In this document: in pieces, positions 1 to 9,245 of the stretch | Layout: every line of letters starts with the position of its first letter | Position numbering within the stretch: the stretch's first letter is position 1 | Source of the DNA: an uncultured SAR86 cluster bacterium | Lineage (GTDB): Bacteria; Pseudomonadota; Gammaproteobacteria; Magnimaribacterales; AG-339-G14 | Assembly (NCBI GenBank): GCA_902587545.1 | Contig: CACILL010000002.1 | Location: forward strand, 1 to 64,000 | Direction of reading: 5' to 3' | Length of the DNA: 64,000 nt | Notes under the pieces: generated by a model | What the model saw: the letters and a program-made list of their open reading frames with translations, nothing else | Databases searched by the model: none | Told to the model about the DNA's origin: nothing | Translations under genes and position numbers: made by a program

Positions 1-2
1 GT

Positions 3-524
3 AAGAAGAAAACTTCTAAAGAAAAGCCTGTTTTAGATATTAAAAGATCACGTAGACCAAAAAAATCTTTATTTAAAAGAATTTTAGAACTTTTTATGAG
101 CAACAAAACAAAGAAAAAATATCAAAAATCAAATAAGAGACCTAAAAATTCTAAGAATCAAGGTAAAAGGCCTTACCAAAAAAATAGAAATAGATTTGAT
201 GGCAGAAATAAATCAAATTCTTTTAAGTCTAAGGATAATAAAAAGACAAATTCTAAACCGAGAAAATCTCAAAATTCACCGGATGATAAACAACGTAGAG
301 ATGCTAGAAAACCAAAATCTGAAAACGCCAAAACATCTAAATCAAAAGAAATAACTGAAACTAGATTGTCTTCAGAAAAGAAAAATATTGTCAAAAATGA
401 AGTCAGTCCAAAGCCTAGGAAGTTAAGTAGGCCTAAGAAACAAAAAGAAGTAGAAGTTAAAAAAGAAGTTATAGAAGAAAAGAAGACTATAGAACGAGCG
501 GCAAACGATCCAAGAAATAAATAA
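3..524 (+). CDS. rne: Probable C-terminal tail of ribonuclease E (5' end outside window)
   Basis: The frame is open from the left edge, so the ATG at 96 is probably internal and the gene starts outside the window. About 173 residues are visible, nearly all Lys/Arg/Asn/Ser and apparently disordered. Residues 23-32 (KSLFKRILEL) form a short amphipathic basic-hydrophobic helix, like the membrane-targeting segment of RNase E; a long Arg/Lys-rich RNA-binding stretch follows, ending in AANDPRNK. That architecture (catalytic core upstream, membrane helix, basic linker, NDPR-type end) suits the degradosome-scaffold half of RNase E. The catalytic domain cannot be seen, so the call is an inference; another basic RNA-binding protein is possible. 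It converges on nudC with a 2-nt gap. Confidence 0.5.
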   Translation, partial: KKKTSKEKPVLDIKRSRRPKKSLFKRILELFMSNKTKKKYQKSNKRPKNSKNQGKRPYQKNRNRFDGRNKSNSFKSKDNKKTNSKPRKSQNSPDDKQRRDARKPKSENAKTSKSKEITETRLSSEKKNIVKNEVSPKPRKLSRPKKQKEVEVKKEVIEEKKTIERAANDPRNK

Positions 525-526
525 AT

Positions 527-1348
527 CTAAGATTTATCAATAAAATTTTCTATCAACTTTCCAGAAATTGAAATATTTGCCGGGGGAATATTTGTTGGCA
601 TGCTTTCAACAGTAAACCATTGAGCATCGTCAATTTCCTCCCCATCGGGTTTTAATTCTCCAGAATCATATTCAGCATAAAAACCTAACATAAGTTGGCT
701 TGGAAATGGCCATGCCTGACTAGAAAAATACTCCAAATTTTTAATATTGATGTTTACTTCTTCTTTGACCTCCCTTTTCAATGCACTTTCTACAGATTCT
801 CCAGGCTCTATAAAACCAGCAAGAGTGCTATAAAAATTTGGAGGAAAATTCTTATTGTGCGCAAGTAAAAACTCATTTTCTTTGTAGATCAAAGTAATTA
901 CACACGGAGAAATCCTTGGGTAAATAAGTTGTCCTTTGCAGTTGGGACATTCCATTGCTCTTTCCTTGTCATGTCTTTGCATTGAAGATCCACAAGATCC
1001 ACAAAATTGATGATCCTTTGACCAATTTATGATTTGTATGGACCTCGCAATAACATCAAATAATTTGTCAGGCATCCTACCTAAAGCAGAACGCATATCG
1101 ATAAAAATTGAGTGTTCCAATTCACACTGATTTTTTTCAGCAAGAATCACATAACATGGTTGTTTGTTTAAATATCCTAAAAAATGTTTTTCTTTTTCCT
1201 CGATGTAAGACCAAGTCAATTCGTCTTGTGTAAGGGGTCTAATGAAATTTTCATTTGAAAATGAGAGGATGCTTTGATCAAATATTACAAAGAAAACTGA
1301 ATCTTTGGCTTCATTTTCTATATAATTTGCTGGTTCAAAAGTAAACAA
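527..1348 (-). CDS. nudC: NADH pyrophosphatase / NAD-cap hydrolase NudC
   Basis: A Nudix hydrolase expected to cleave NAD(H) to NMN(H) and AMP and to remove NAD caps from RNA in the cytoplasm. The four zinc ligands are present (C116, C119, C134, C137). The Nudix box spans about residues 178-200 ([20 protein letters not shown]). The NudC-specific motif after it reads SQAWPFP at 210-216, one change from the usual SQPWPFP. The length, 273 aa, is normal for the family. Its start codon lies only 11 nt from the divergent nhaB start, so its promoter must overlap the nhaB coding region. Confidence 0.93.
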   Translation of the reverse strand: MFTFEPANYIENEAKDSVFFVIFDQSILSFSNENFIRPLTQDELTWSYIEEKEKHFLGYLNKQPCYVILAEKNQCELEHSIFIDMRSALGRMPDKLFDVIARSIQIINWSKDHQFCGSCGSSMQRHDKERAMECPNCKGQLIYPRISPCVITLIYKENEFLLAHNKNFPPNFYSTLAGFIEPGESVESALKREVKEEVNINIKNLEYFSSQAWPFPSQLMLGFYAEYDSGELKPDGEEIDDAQWFTVESMPTNIPPANISISGKLIENFIDKS

Positions 1349-1359
1349 GTTTAATCTCC

Positions 1360-2832
1360 ATGATAAGTTCGATTTATTATAATTTTTTGGGAGCTGCTCC
1401 TAATTGGTATAAAAATACAATCATTTCTTTCTTGATTGTTAATCCGATTATATACATTTTATTCGATGCTATGAGCTTGCCTGCAGGATTTATTCTTGGC
1501 TGGATTATTTTAGGAGAGTTTATCTTTACTTTGGCAATGGCAATCAAATGCTATCCCCTGCAACCTGGTGGCTTGATTGCATTGGAGTCTATTTTGATGG
1601 GTCTAACGAATACCGGACAAATTTATTATGAAGTTGAAGCAAATTTAAAGGTAATTCTTCTTTTGGTATTCATGGTAGCTGGTATTTATTTTATGAAAGA
1701 CTTTCTTTTGTACATCTTTACCAAACTTCTAATTAATATCAAAAATAAAAGGCTTTTGTGTTTGCTCTTTGTATTCGCTGCAGCATTTCTGTCTGCTTTT
1801 TTAGATGCGTTAACGGTGATGGCCGTTTTGATTGCGGTAGCCGCAGGTTTTTATCATGTCTACAAAAGTGTTGCATCAAAGGAAGAATCATTTTCTGAGA
1901 ACTCTGAAGAATTTCAAACATTCAAAGGTTTTCTTAGAAATCTCTTAATGCATGGCGCTGTAGGAACTGCTTTGGGAGGAGTTGCAACCACTGTTGGAGA
2001 GCCTCAGAATTTATTGATTGCAAGTGTTGCAGATTGGTCATTCATCGAGTTCTTTTTAAAAATGTTGCCGATTTCTTTTCCTGTCTTTATAGCAGGTTTA
2101 ATTACTTGTTATGTCGTAGAGAGATTTTCTTTGTTTTCTTTTGGCGTTCAACTTCCAAGTCACATCAGGCAAATACTCTATGATTTTGATAAACAAGAAT
2201 CTCTAGAAAGAACTGATGCTCAAAATATGAAAATCGTTACTCAAGCAATTGTTGCTTTGGTGCTTGTTTTTTCTCTAGCTTTTGGACTTGCAGCCGTAGG
2301 GTTGATTGGTTTGATGATCATTGTATTGCTCACTGCATTTAATGGAGTAATAGAAGAGCCAAAATTAGGAAAAGCTTTTGAAGAAGCTCTTCCGTTTACC
2401 GCTCTATTAGTTGTATTTTTTGCCGTCGTTGCAGTTATTCATGATCAACATTTATTTACCCCTGTAATTAGTTATGTCTTAAGTCTTAAACAAGAAATTC
2501 AAATTCCAGTATTTTTCATGGTGAATGGTGTTTTGTCTATGATCAGTGATAATGTTTTTGTTGCAACCATTTATATCAGCGAAGTAAAAGCTGCCCTGGA
2601 CAGTGGAGCGATAGGAAGAGAACAATTTGATTTATTAGCGATTGCAATTAATAGCGGAACTAACTTACCAAGTGTTGCTACTCCTAACGGGCAAGCAGCA
2701 TTTTTATTTCTTCTAACCTCTTCTGTTGCGCCTCTTTTAGGGCTTTCTTATTTAAGAATGGTTTTGATGGCATTACCCTACACTATTGTTTTATCTGTAG
2801 TTGGGGTTCTCTCGGTAATTTATTTTCTCTAA
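1360..2832 (+). CDS. nhaB: Na+/H+ antiporter NhaB
   Basis: A polytopic inner-membrane sodium/proton antiporter of 490 aa, the usual NhaB length. It closely follows the family: [11 protein letters not shown] near the N-terminus, [19 protein letters not shown] around residues 52-70, the [20 protein letters not shown] segment around 140-160, and a C-terminal half with [17 protein letters not shown]. It would handle Na+ and pH homeostasis, fitting a marine cell. It opens a translationally coupled run: its TAA overlaps the dusA ATG (TAATG), followed by terB and an esterase. Confidence 0.95.
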   Translation: MISSIYYNFLGAAPNWYKNTIISFLIVNPIIYILFDAMSLPAGFILGWIILGEFIFTLAMAIKCYPLQPGGLIALESILMGLTNTGQIYYEVEANLKVILLLVFMVAGIYFMKDFLLYIFTKLLINIKNKRLLCLLFVFAAAFLSAFLDALTVMAVLIAVAAGFYHVYKSVASKEESFSENSEEFQTFKGFLRNLLMHGAVGTALGGVATTVGEPQNLLIASVADWSFIEFFLKMLPISFPVFIAGLITCYVVERFSLFSFGVQLPSHIRQILYDFDKQESLERTDAQNMKIVTQAIVALVLVFSLAFGLAAVGLIGLMIIVLLTAFNGVIEEPKLGKAFEEALPFTALLVVFFAVVAVIHDQHLFTPVISYVLSLKQEIQIPVFFMVNGVLSMISDNVFVATIYISEVKAALDSGAIGREQFDLLAIAINSGTNLPSVATPNGQAAFLFLLTSSVAPLLGLSYLRMVLMALPYTIVLSVVGVLSVIYFL

Positions 2833-3794
2833 TGGATAGATCTTTCTGCATTGCTCCAATGATGAGACGCACAGATCGTCATTTCAGATATCTTTCTGGT
2901 TTGTTATCTAAGAAAAGCGTTCTTTTTACCGAGATGATTCATGCCAACGCAATAAATAGAAATGATCCTGAAAGGTTTTTAAACAATTCCAAAATTTCAA
3001 ATGATACTGTTTTGCAAGTAGGAGGAAGTTGTCCAAAAGAGTTAAAAAAAGCTACTTTGATATCTAATGAATATAATTATTCTGAGATTAATTTAAATCT
3101 AGGGTGTCCTAGCTCTAAAGTTCAGTCTGGAAATTTTGGTGCAGTTTTAATGAAGGATGTAAATCTGGTTAAAAACTGTTTATCTGAAATGATGAAGGTT
3201 TCATCAAAAGAAGTTTCAGTAAAAATTAGATTAGGAGTTGATGACTCAAATATCAATGAGGGATTGGATTATTTTATAGAAGAATTATCTAAAATTGGTG
3301 TAAATACTTTTTATGTGCATGCAAGAATTGCTCTCTTAAAAGGACTGGATCCTAAAGAAAATAGAACAATACCTCCTTTAAACTATGAAAGAGTTTTTCA
3401 AATTAAAAAAGACTTCAAACATCTGAATATTGTTATTAATGGGGGTATAGAGGATTTCAAAATGGCAAAAGATAAATTTCTAAAATTGAATGGCATCATG
3501 GTCGGCAGGTCTGCTTATGATTTTCCTTTCAAATTATTTGAAGTGGATCGTATTTTTTATAATTCCACAGAACTAAATAACTCATTGATATCTGTCATTG
3601 ATGAAATGTTTGAATATATTGAAACATTAGATTTTAAAGACGAAATAAAGACTAAATTTCATATGTTAAATTTATTCAAAGGTCTAAATAATGCAAAAAA
3701 ATCTAGACTTCTTTTGTTGAGTAATGAAAAAAATGACAAAATTAAAAATGAGTTAAAAAATATTTTATTGGCAAATGAAAATCAAGCAGCATGA
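2832..3794 (+). CDS. dusA: tRNA-dihydrouridine synthase A
   Basis: An FMN-dependent TIM-barrel enzyme that reduces uridine to dihydrouridine in the D-loop of tRNA. The N-terminus has the DusA signature APMMRRTDRHFRYL, then LFTEMIHANAI. The catalytic cysteine is C92 in NLGCPSSKVQ. A phosphate-binding INGGI and MVGRSAYDFPF near residues 210-235 are also DusA-type. At 320 aa it is in the family range. The Gly-Gly-Ser-Asp-Pro commonly seen in DusA reads GGSCP (residues 64-68). It is coupled by TAATG to nhaB upstream and by ATGA to the terB-like gene downstream. Confidence 0.93.
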   Translation: MDRSFCIAPMMRRTDRHFRYLSGLLSKKSVLFTEMIHANAINRNDPERFLNNSKISNDTVLQVGGSCPKELKKATLISNEYNYSEINLNLGCPSSKVQSGNFGAVLMKDVNLVKNCLSEMMKVSSKEVSVKIRLGVDDSNINEGLDYFIEELSKIGVNTFYVHARIALLKGLDPKENRTIPPLNYERVFQIKKDFKHLNIVINGGIEDFKMAKDKFLKLNGIMVGRSAYDFPFKLFEVDRIFYNSTELNNSLISVIDEMFEYIETLDFKDEIKTKFHMLNLFKGLNNAKKSRLLLLSNEKNDKIKNELKNILLANENQAA

Positions 3795-4234
3795 ATTTCT
3801 TTAAAAAAATTTTTCAAAACGAAGAGTCCGAAGATCCTACCATAGACGATAAAACGTCAACTAAAGCTTGTGTTGCTCTTCTTCTAGAAACAAGTATGGC
3901 AGATGAGATTCTTGATGAATCTGAGTTGATGGCATTAAAGAATACTTTGCAAAAAGATTTTCAGATAAATGAAGATGAAATAGATGAATTAATAGATCTC
4001 GCTAAAGAAAATGTAGAAGATTCAACTTCACTATATGAGTTTACCCGCGATATAAATGATAATTTTGATGCAGCTGAGAGAGTAAAGCTCATAGAATCAA
4101 TGTGGAAAATTGCTTATGCAGATGGGAATATAGATAAGTATGAAGAACATATAATTAGAAAGGTATCTAATTTAATTTATGTAGCTCATTCTGATTTTAT
4201 TAAAGCTAAACTTTCAGCAAAGGAGCAAATATGA
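3791..4234 (+). CDS. TerB-like / co-chaperone-type helical protein
   Basis: An all-helical acidic protein of 147 aa resembling the TerB family (tellurite-resistance-type domain). It contains the two characteristic segments: CVALLLETSMADEILDESE (residues about 27-45, an acidic metal-binding-like loop) and ESMWKIAYADGNIDKYEE (about 101-118), the duplicated acidic helix-loop motif of TerB. No membrane segment or signal peptide is visible. The family is widespread in proteobacteria as a stand-alone domain whose job is not well defined, so no link to tellurite should be assumed. ATGA overlaps join it to dusA before it and the esterase after it. Confidence 0.75.
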   Translation: MNFFKKIFQNEESEDPTIDDKTSTKACVALLLETSMADEILDESELMALKNTLQKDFQINEDEIDELIDLAKENVEDSTSLYEFTRDINDNFDAAERVKLIESMWKIAYADGNIDKYEEHIIRKVSNLIYVAHSDFIKAKLSAKEQI

Positions 4235-5481
4235 AAACTATCAATCCTGATAAATTAGGCCTTTCAAAAGATAAATTAATGGCGATGGAAAATTTCTTCA
4301 AAGAAAAATACATCAAAAATGGCAAACTTGCCGGAATTCAAACTTTAATTGCAAGAAAAGGAAAAGTAGTACATTTCGAATCTACTGGATTAAGAGATGT
4401 CGAGAATAATAAAAAAATTGAGAAAGATACTATTTTCAGAATTTACTCAATGACTAAACCCATAACCAGTGTTGCCTTAATGCAACTGTTCGAACAAGGT
4501 CTTTTCCAGTTAGCTGATCCCGTTGGAAAATTTTTACCTGAATTTAAGAATCCTAGAGTCTTTGTTTCTGGAAGTTATCCGCATTTCATGACCCGTCCTG
4601 CTGATAGAGAAATCTCCATTAGAGATCTATTAACTCATACTGCTGGCCTAACTTATGGATTTCACTATCGAACAAATATCGATCATGCCTACCGTAAAGT
4701 CTGGAGTGGTCCACGAGGAGATAACACTGATTTTAGTTTTCCTCCTCTTGACCTAGAAAATTTTTCTCAATCCATTGCCAGCCTGCCTCTCGAATTCAGT
4801 CCTGGAGATAAATGGAACTACAGTGTAGCTACTGATATTTGTGGAAGATTGGTAGAAGTTTTGAGTGGAATGACTTTGGACGATTATTTTACAAAGCATA
4901 TTTTTAAGCCGCTCAAGATGAAAGATACTGGTTTTTATGTCCCTAAAAATAAGATTAATAGATTTGCAGCATGTTATGAAAGGACTCCTAAGGAATATCT
5001 TAGACTTCAAGATACGGGAGATAGTAAAAGTGGTTATTCAAGCTCCCCCTTACATCTATCAGGAGGAGGAGGTCTAGTTTCCACTACCGAGGATTATTAC
5101 AATTTTTGTCAGATGCTATTAAACGGGGGCACTTTTGAAGGCAAGAGGCTTTTATCAAGAAAAACAATTGAATTGATGACTTCAAATCACCTGCCCGAAA
5201 ATCAAGATATGGTTACCATGGGTTCTGAAGGAAGTTTTAGTGAAATAAGATACAAAGGTGTTGGCTTTGGATTGGGTTTTGGTGTCAATATAGATTTAGC
5301 TGATACTCAAAATTCCGGTTCGGTTGGCAGCTTTAACTGGGGTGGCGCCGCTAGCACTTTTTTCTGGGTTGATCCTCAAGAAGAGTTAATTTGTATTTTA
5401 ATGACACAGTTAATGCCATCGGGTTACTATCCAATCAGAGTACAGATGCAGTCTATGGTATATAGCGCATTTATTGACTAG
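4231..5481 (+). CDS. Serine-beta-lactamase-fold esterase (family VIII / class C-like)
   Basis: A penicillin-binding-protein/class C beta-lactamase fold hydrolase of 416 aa. The nucleophile motif SxxK is S73-M-T-K76, the second motif begins at Y197 (YSV, where lactamases have YxN), and the loop HTAGL is at 136-140. Near the C-terminus NWGGAASTFFWVD stands in the position of the KTG-type motif. No signal peptide is obvious, so it is probably cytoplasmic and more likely a carboxylesterase or other acyl hydrolase than a resistance enzyme. It is the last gene of the nhaB-dusA-terB run and abuts the convergent mlaA stop with no spacer. Substrate unknown. Confidence 0.85.
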   Translation: MKTINPDKLGLSKDKLMAMENFFKEKYIKNGKLAGIQTLIARKGKVVHFESTGLRDVENNKKIEKDTIFRIYSMTKPITSVALMQLFEQGLFQLADPVGKFLPEFKNPRVFVSGSYPHFMTRPADREISIRDLLTHTAGLTYGFHYRTNIDHAYRKVWSGPRGDNTDFSFPPLDLENFSQSIASLPLEFSPGDKWNYSVATDICGRLVEVLSGMTLDDYFTKHIFKPLKMKDTGFYVPKNKINRFAACYERTPKEYLRLQDTGDSKSGYSSSPLHLSGGGGLVSTTEDYYNFCQMLLNGGTFEGKRLLSRKTIELMTSNHLPENQDMVTMGSEGSFSEIRYKGVGFGLGFGVNIDLADTQNSGSVGSFNWGGAASTFFWVDPQEELICILMTQLMPSGYYPIRVQMQSMVYSAFID

Positions 5482-6222
5482 CTAGAAATCTTCAAAGTCT
5501 TCATCATTAGAAAGATCTTCTTTTGATAATCCATCATTGATTTCATATTTTCTTCTCTCTAAGTATGCATCTCTTAAAAAAGCATATTGATCTTTGCTTT
5601 CTATATCTGCAATACCTGTAAATGCTGAGTAAGTATTTATTAGATCAAGAGAAATAAGACCCACTCTTGCAGCGTTATCATCCAATGACAAAGCCGGAGC
5701 TAAAGCAGTATCACCGACAAAGGTAAAAGCATCTCTAGTGGTACTTGGTCCTAGAAAGGGAAGCATTAAATAAGGGCCGGGCTTTGCTCCCCATTTACCT
5801 AAAGTTTGTCCGAAGTCTTCGCTGTGTTTTTCTAACCCCATTTCCGAGGCAACATCAAAGAAACCGCCAAGTCCAAAAATAGAATTTATGAAAAACCGAG
5901 TTATATCGCTCATAGATTCAACTACGTTGCCTTGTAATAAGTTATTTATTGAAATTCTTATATCATCCAAATTAGCAAAGAAATTGGTTATTGAAGTTTG
6001 AGCAAATTCAGGTGTAGCTTTGTCATAAAAGTCGGTAACCGGCCTTAGAAACAATTTATCTATTTTGTTATTGAATTCGAAAACTTTTCTATTGCTTTTT
6101 TCATAGGGATCGTCAGGGTTAAAATCGCCTGACATGCTGTTTGTTGTTGCACAACCAGTAGTTACCAACAATAAAATCAAAAGAATACTTTTAGCATTTA
6201 AGATAAAATGTTTTCTCTCCAT
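5482..6222 (-). CDS. mlaA: Outer-membrane phospholipid-asymmetry lipoprotein MlaA (VacJ)
   Basis: The outer-membrane component of the Mla system, which removes misplaced phospholipids from the outer leaflet. There is an N-terminal signal peptide with a lipobox ending at C24 (VTTGC). The family core follows: DPYEKSNRKVFEFNNKID, then FINSIFGLGGFFDVASEMGL, EDFGQTLGKWG and GPYLMLPFLGPSTTRD. Length 246 aa is typical. The acidic C-terminus is common in this family. The rest of the Mla machinery is not in the window. It is divergent from metG with only 17 nt between the start codons. Confidence 0.94.
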   Translation of the reverse strand: MERKHFILNAKSILLILLLVTTGCATTNSMSGDFNPDDPYEKSNRKVFEFNNKIDKLFLRPVTDFYDKATPEFAQTSITNFFANLDDIRISINNLLQGNVVESMSDITRFFINSIFGLGGFFDVASEMGLEKHSEDFGQTLGKWGAKPGPYLMLPFLGPSTTRDAFTFVGDTALAPALSLDDNAARVGLISLDLINTYSAFTGIADIESKDQYAFLRDAYLERRKYEINDGLSKEDLSNDEDFEDF

Positions 6223-6239
6223 GGTAATAGCTTATTCCT

Positions 6240-7889
6240 ATGACGATGAAAAAAAAAGAACTAATTGTTACTAGTGCCCTTCCATATGCCAACGGTCCTC
6301 TTCATTTCGGACACTTACTAGAGCACATTCAAACTGATATTTGGGTCAGATCTCAGCGTATTTTGGGAAACCATTGCATTTATCTTTGTGCTTCTGATGC
6401 TCACGGTACTCCCATAATGATGAAAGCTGAAGAAGAAAATATAGCTCCTGAGAAATTGGTTGATAAATACATGAAAGCTCATAAAAAAACCTTAGAAGCT
6501 TTTCAGGTAAGTCATGATTGTTATTATCAAACGCATAGTGAAGAAAATAAAAAATACAGTGAGCTTATTTACAATACAGCTTTAGAAAATGGCTACATTA
6601 AAAAACAAAATATAAAGCAACTCTATGATGAAGATAAAAAATTATTTCTAGCCGATCGTTACGTTCAAGGGAATTGTCCAAAATGCAATGCGCCTGATCA
6701 ATATGGCGATAACTGCGATGTTTGTGGAGCAAAGTACGAAGCTACCGAATTGATAAATCCTCTATCAATTTTTTCTAAAAAATCTCCAGTGATAAAAGAT
6801 AGTGAACATTTATTTTTTTCCTTAACAAAATTAGAATCCGAAATAAAAAAATGGATAAACGAATCCTCTTTACAAGAAAGTGTCATTAATAAACTTCAAG
6901 AATGGTTCAATGATGGTTTGATGGATTGGGATATATCCAGAGATGCGCCCTATTTTGGATTTAAAATTCCGGGATTTGAAGATAAATTTTTCTATGTTTG
7001 GCTTGATGCGCCTATTGGCTACATTGGAACTTTAGAAAAATTCTTAAAGGATTCAAATAATAAATCATCAGCTAAAGATCTTTGGAGCGAAGATTCAAAG
7101 TATGAAATTTATCATTTCATAGGCAAAGATATTCTCAATTTTCATGCTTTGTTTTGGCCAGCTTTATTGCATGCAGCAGAATTTAAAAAACCATCTAATG
7201 TTTTCGTACATGGTTTTTTAACTTTGAATGGAAATAAAATGTCTAAATCTAAAGGCAACTTTCTTCTTGCAGATCAGTATTCTGCAGAATTGGATTCTGA
7301 TTTCTTAAGATATTATTTAGCATCAAAACTCACCAATAAAATCGATGATATTGATTTTGATTTGAAAGACTTTCAAAAAAAAGTTAATACCGATTTAGTA
7401 GGAAAGTTTATTAATATTGCTAGTAGAGTACAGAAATTTTTGAAAACTAATGGCAATAAATTAGGTTCAGATTTAGAAGAAAATCTTATTGATGAATTCA
7501 AAAAAGAAGCAAAATTGATATACCAAGACTATGTAAATTTGGATTATTCAAATGCCTGCAAACGAATTATGAAACTGGCAGATTCTGCAAACCAATATAT
7601 CGATCACAATCAACCTTGGGTGTTAGCTAAAGAGGAAATTAACGAAAAGGAAGTAATAAAAATTTCTAGTACTGGGATGAATTTATTCAGGATATTAAAT
7701 ATTTGCTTAGAACCCATAATCCCTGAAACTGCATTTAGAATTAAAGACTATTTGAATTTAACTGAAGATAATTTTGAACATATAACAGTTTCAGTTAAAA
7801 ATCATGAAATACAATCTTTCAAGCCCTTAATTGAAAGGATTGAAGACGATAAAATTGATAATCTTATAGAGGCAAGTAAAAGTGGATGA
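6240..7889 (+). CDS. metG: Methionyl-tRNA synthetase, catalytic subunit without C-terminal tRNA-binding domain
   Basis: A class I aminoacyl-tRNA synthetase charging tRNA-Met. The HIGH motif is H22-F-G-H25, the KMSKS loop lies near residues 333-337, and the zinc knuckle is CPKC...CDVC (C146, C149, C159, C162). ATG codons at 6240 and 6246 are both possible starts. The protein ends at residue 549 with LIEASKSG, exactly where the E. coli enzyme continues through a linker into the EMAP/Trbp111-like domain. Here that domain is encoded by the next gene, overlapping by 8 nt in another frame (see findings). The catalytic and anticodon-binding parts look intact. Confidence 0.95.
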   Translation: MTMKKKELIVTSALPYANGPLHFGHLLEHIQTDIWVRSQRILGNHCIYLCASDAHGTPIMMKAEEENIAPEKLVDKYMKAHKKTLEAFQVSHDCYYQTHSEENKKYSELIYNTALENGYIKKQNIKQLYDEDKKLFLADRYVQGNCPKCNAPDQYGDNCDVCGAKYEATELINPLSIFSKKSPVIKDSEHLFFSLTKLESEIKKWINESSLQESVINKLQEWFNDGLMDWDISRDAPYFGFKIPGFEDKFFYVWLDAPIGYIGTLEKFLKDSNNKSSAKDLWSEDSKYEIYHFIGKDILNFHALFWPALLHAAEFKKPSNVFVHGFLTLNGNKMSKSKGNFLLADQYSAELDSDFLRYYLASKLTNKIDDIDFDLKDFQKKVNTDLVGKFINIASRVQKFLKTNGNKLGSDLEENLIDEFKKEAKLIYQDYVNLDYSNACKRIMKLADSANQYIDHNQPWVLAKEEINEKEVIKISSTGMNLFRILNICLEPIIPETAFRIKDYLNLTEDNFEHITVSVKNHEIQSFKPLIERIEDDKIDNLIEASKSG

Positions 7890-8214
7890 AATTACAATTG
7901 ATGACTTCTTTAAAGTTGATTTAAGAATTGCAAAAGTAGTAGAGGTTAGTGAGATTGAGGAAGCTGATAAATTGGTGCAATTAAAATTAGATCTCGGTGA
8001 GCTGGGTGAAAAGACCGTTTTTGCTGGAATCAAAAAATATTATGAGCCTGAAAATCTACTCAACAAAATGGTGGTTTGCGTAAATAATTTAAAACCTCGG
8101 GAAATGAGATTTGGTACCTCAGAAGGAATGATTTTAGCTGCAAGTAATGAAGATAGTGGTGTTTATCTGGTTGGACCTGATACTGATGCATTACCAGGAA
8201 TGAAGGTAAGTTAA
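7882..8214 (+). CDS. tRNA-binding domain of methionyl-tRNA synthetase as separate protein (MetRS beta / Trbp111-like)
   Basis: A 110-aa OB-fold protein equivalent to the C-terminal dimerisation and tRNA-binding domain of Met[27 protein letters not shown], then [20 protein letters not shown]. The start is GTG at 7882, with an AGAGG Shine-Dalgarno-like sequence at 7868-7872, nine nt upstream, supporting independent initiation inside the end of metG. It probably supplies tRNA affinity or dimerisation to the shortened MetG. The alternative is that a single-base indel in the AAAA run just before the GTG split a once-fused gene. It is coupled by TAATG to the following reductase. Confidence 0.88.
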   Translation: MDEITIDDFFKVDLRIAKVVEVSEIEEADKLVQLKLDLGELGEKTVFAGIKKYYEPENLLNKMVVCVNNLKPREMRFGTSEGMILAASNEDSGVYLVGPDTDALPGMKVS

Positions 8215-9245
8215 TGTCGAAAATAATAGAAACAGATATCGTAATAATTGGTGCAGGTCCTGTTGGACTGTTTACAGTTTTTGAAGCTGGTCTCTTGGGT
8301 TTGGATTGTCATTTGATTGATAACCTAGATAAGGTTGGTGGACAGTGCATAGAACTCTATCCAGAAAAACCGATTTACGATATTCCAGGAGTTGCCAATC
8401 AAACTGGAAAAGAACACATTGATGCCCTACTGGAACAAATCAAGCCCTTTTCCTATGAGACGCATCTCAACCAGAGAGTGGATATTTTAGAAGAGCTACC
8501 AGATAATTTCTGGAGAGTTGTTACTAATGAAAATACCGAATTTAAGACGAAAAATGTTTTCATAGCTGCAGGAGCTGGCGCCTTTGAACCTAGAAAACCT
8601 CCAGTGGAAGACCCTGATAAATTCCTATCAAAGGGTGTCGACTATGCAATTAAGGAAAAAGATAAATACAAAGATAAAGAAATTGTCATTTTTGGTGGTG
8701 GTGATAGTGCTCTAGATTGGTCTGTTGAATTATCAAAAATCGCTAAGAAAATTTACCTAGTACATCGAAGAGACGACTTTAGAGGAGCAGAACATACAGA
8801 AAATCAAATGAGGGAGTTGGTGAAGGATGGCAAAATTGAATTAAAAATACCTTTTGTAATCAAATCCATAAAAGGAGATTCATCTTTTGAAGGCGTTGAG
8901 CTCATGCACTTTGAAACCAAGGAAGATGAAATTTTAGAATGCGATGAAGCTCTATTTTTCTTTGGTTTGAACAAGCAACTTGGTCCCATTTTGGATTGGG
9001 AAATAGACTTAGATGGAAAAAAGATTGCCGTTGATACTGAAAATTACCAAACAAATAAAGAAGGTATTTTCGCTGTTGGAGATATAAATACTTATCCTGG
9101 AAAACTTGATTTAATCTTGTGTGGGTTTCATGAAACTACAATTGCAGTTCAAGAGGCTTACAAAAGAATTAATCCTGGAAAACGGGTGCCTTTTGGTTAC
9201 ACGACCTCAAATAAAGGTCTGCAAGAAAAATTAGGCGTTAAATAA
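8214..9245 (+). CDS. Ferredoxin--NADP+ reductase, thioredoxin-reductase-like type
   Basis: An FAD/NAD(P)-binding two-dinucleotide-fold reductase of 343 aa. The FAD motif GAGPVG is near residues 13-18 and the NADP motif FGGGDSALDW near residues 161-170. The region GGQCIELYPEKPIYDIPG is diagnostic of the TrxR-like ferredoxin/flavodoxin-NADP reductases. The redox CxxC of true thioredoxin reductases is absent, which separates it from TrxB. It likely passes electrons between NADPH and ferredoxin or flavodoxin in the cytoplasm. Co-transcription with the MetRS genes is suggested by the TAATG overlap. Confidence 0.88.
   Translation: MSKIIETDIVIIGAGPVGLFTVFEAGLLGLDCHLIDNLDKVGGQCIELYPEKPIYDIPGVANQTGKEHIDALLEQIKPFSYETHLNQRVDILEELPDNFWRVVTNENTEFKTKNVFIAAGAGAFEPRKPPVEDPDKFLSKGVDYAIKEKDKYKDKEIVIFGGGDSALDWSVELSKIAKKIYLVHRRDDFRGAEHTENQMRELVKDGKIELKIPFVIKSIKGDSSFEGVELMHFETKEDEILECDEALFFFGLNKQLGPILDWEIDLDGKKIAVDTENYQTNKEGIFAVGDINTYPGKLDLILCGFHETTIAVQEAYKRINPGKRVPFGYTTSNKGLQEKLGVK

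Noticed and set aside
3103..3107. Possible loss of the DusA catalytic cysteine (FGAVLM where E. coli has FGACLM)
   Set aside because: The catalytic Cys of Dus enzymes is the one in GCP, which is present as C92; the other position is variable.
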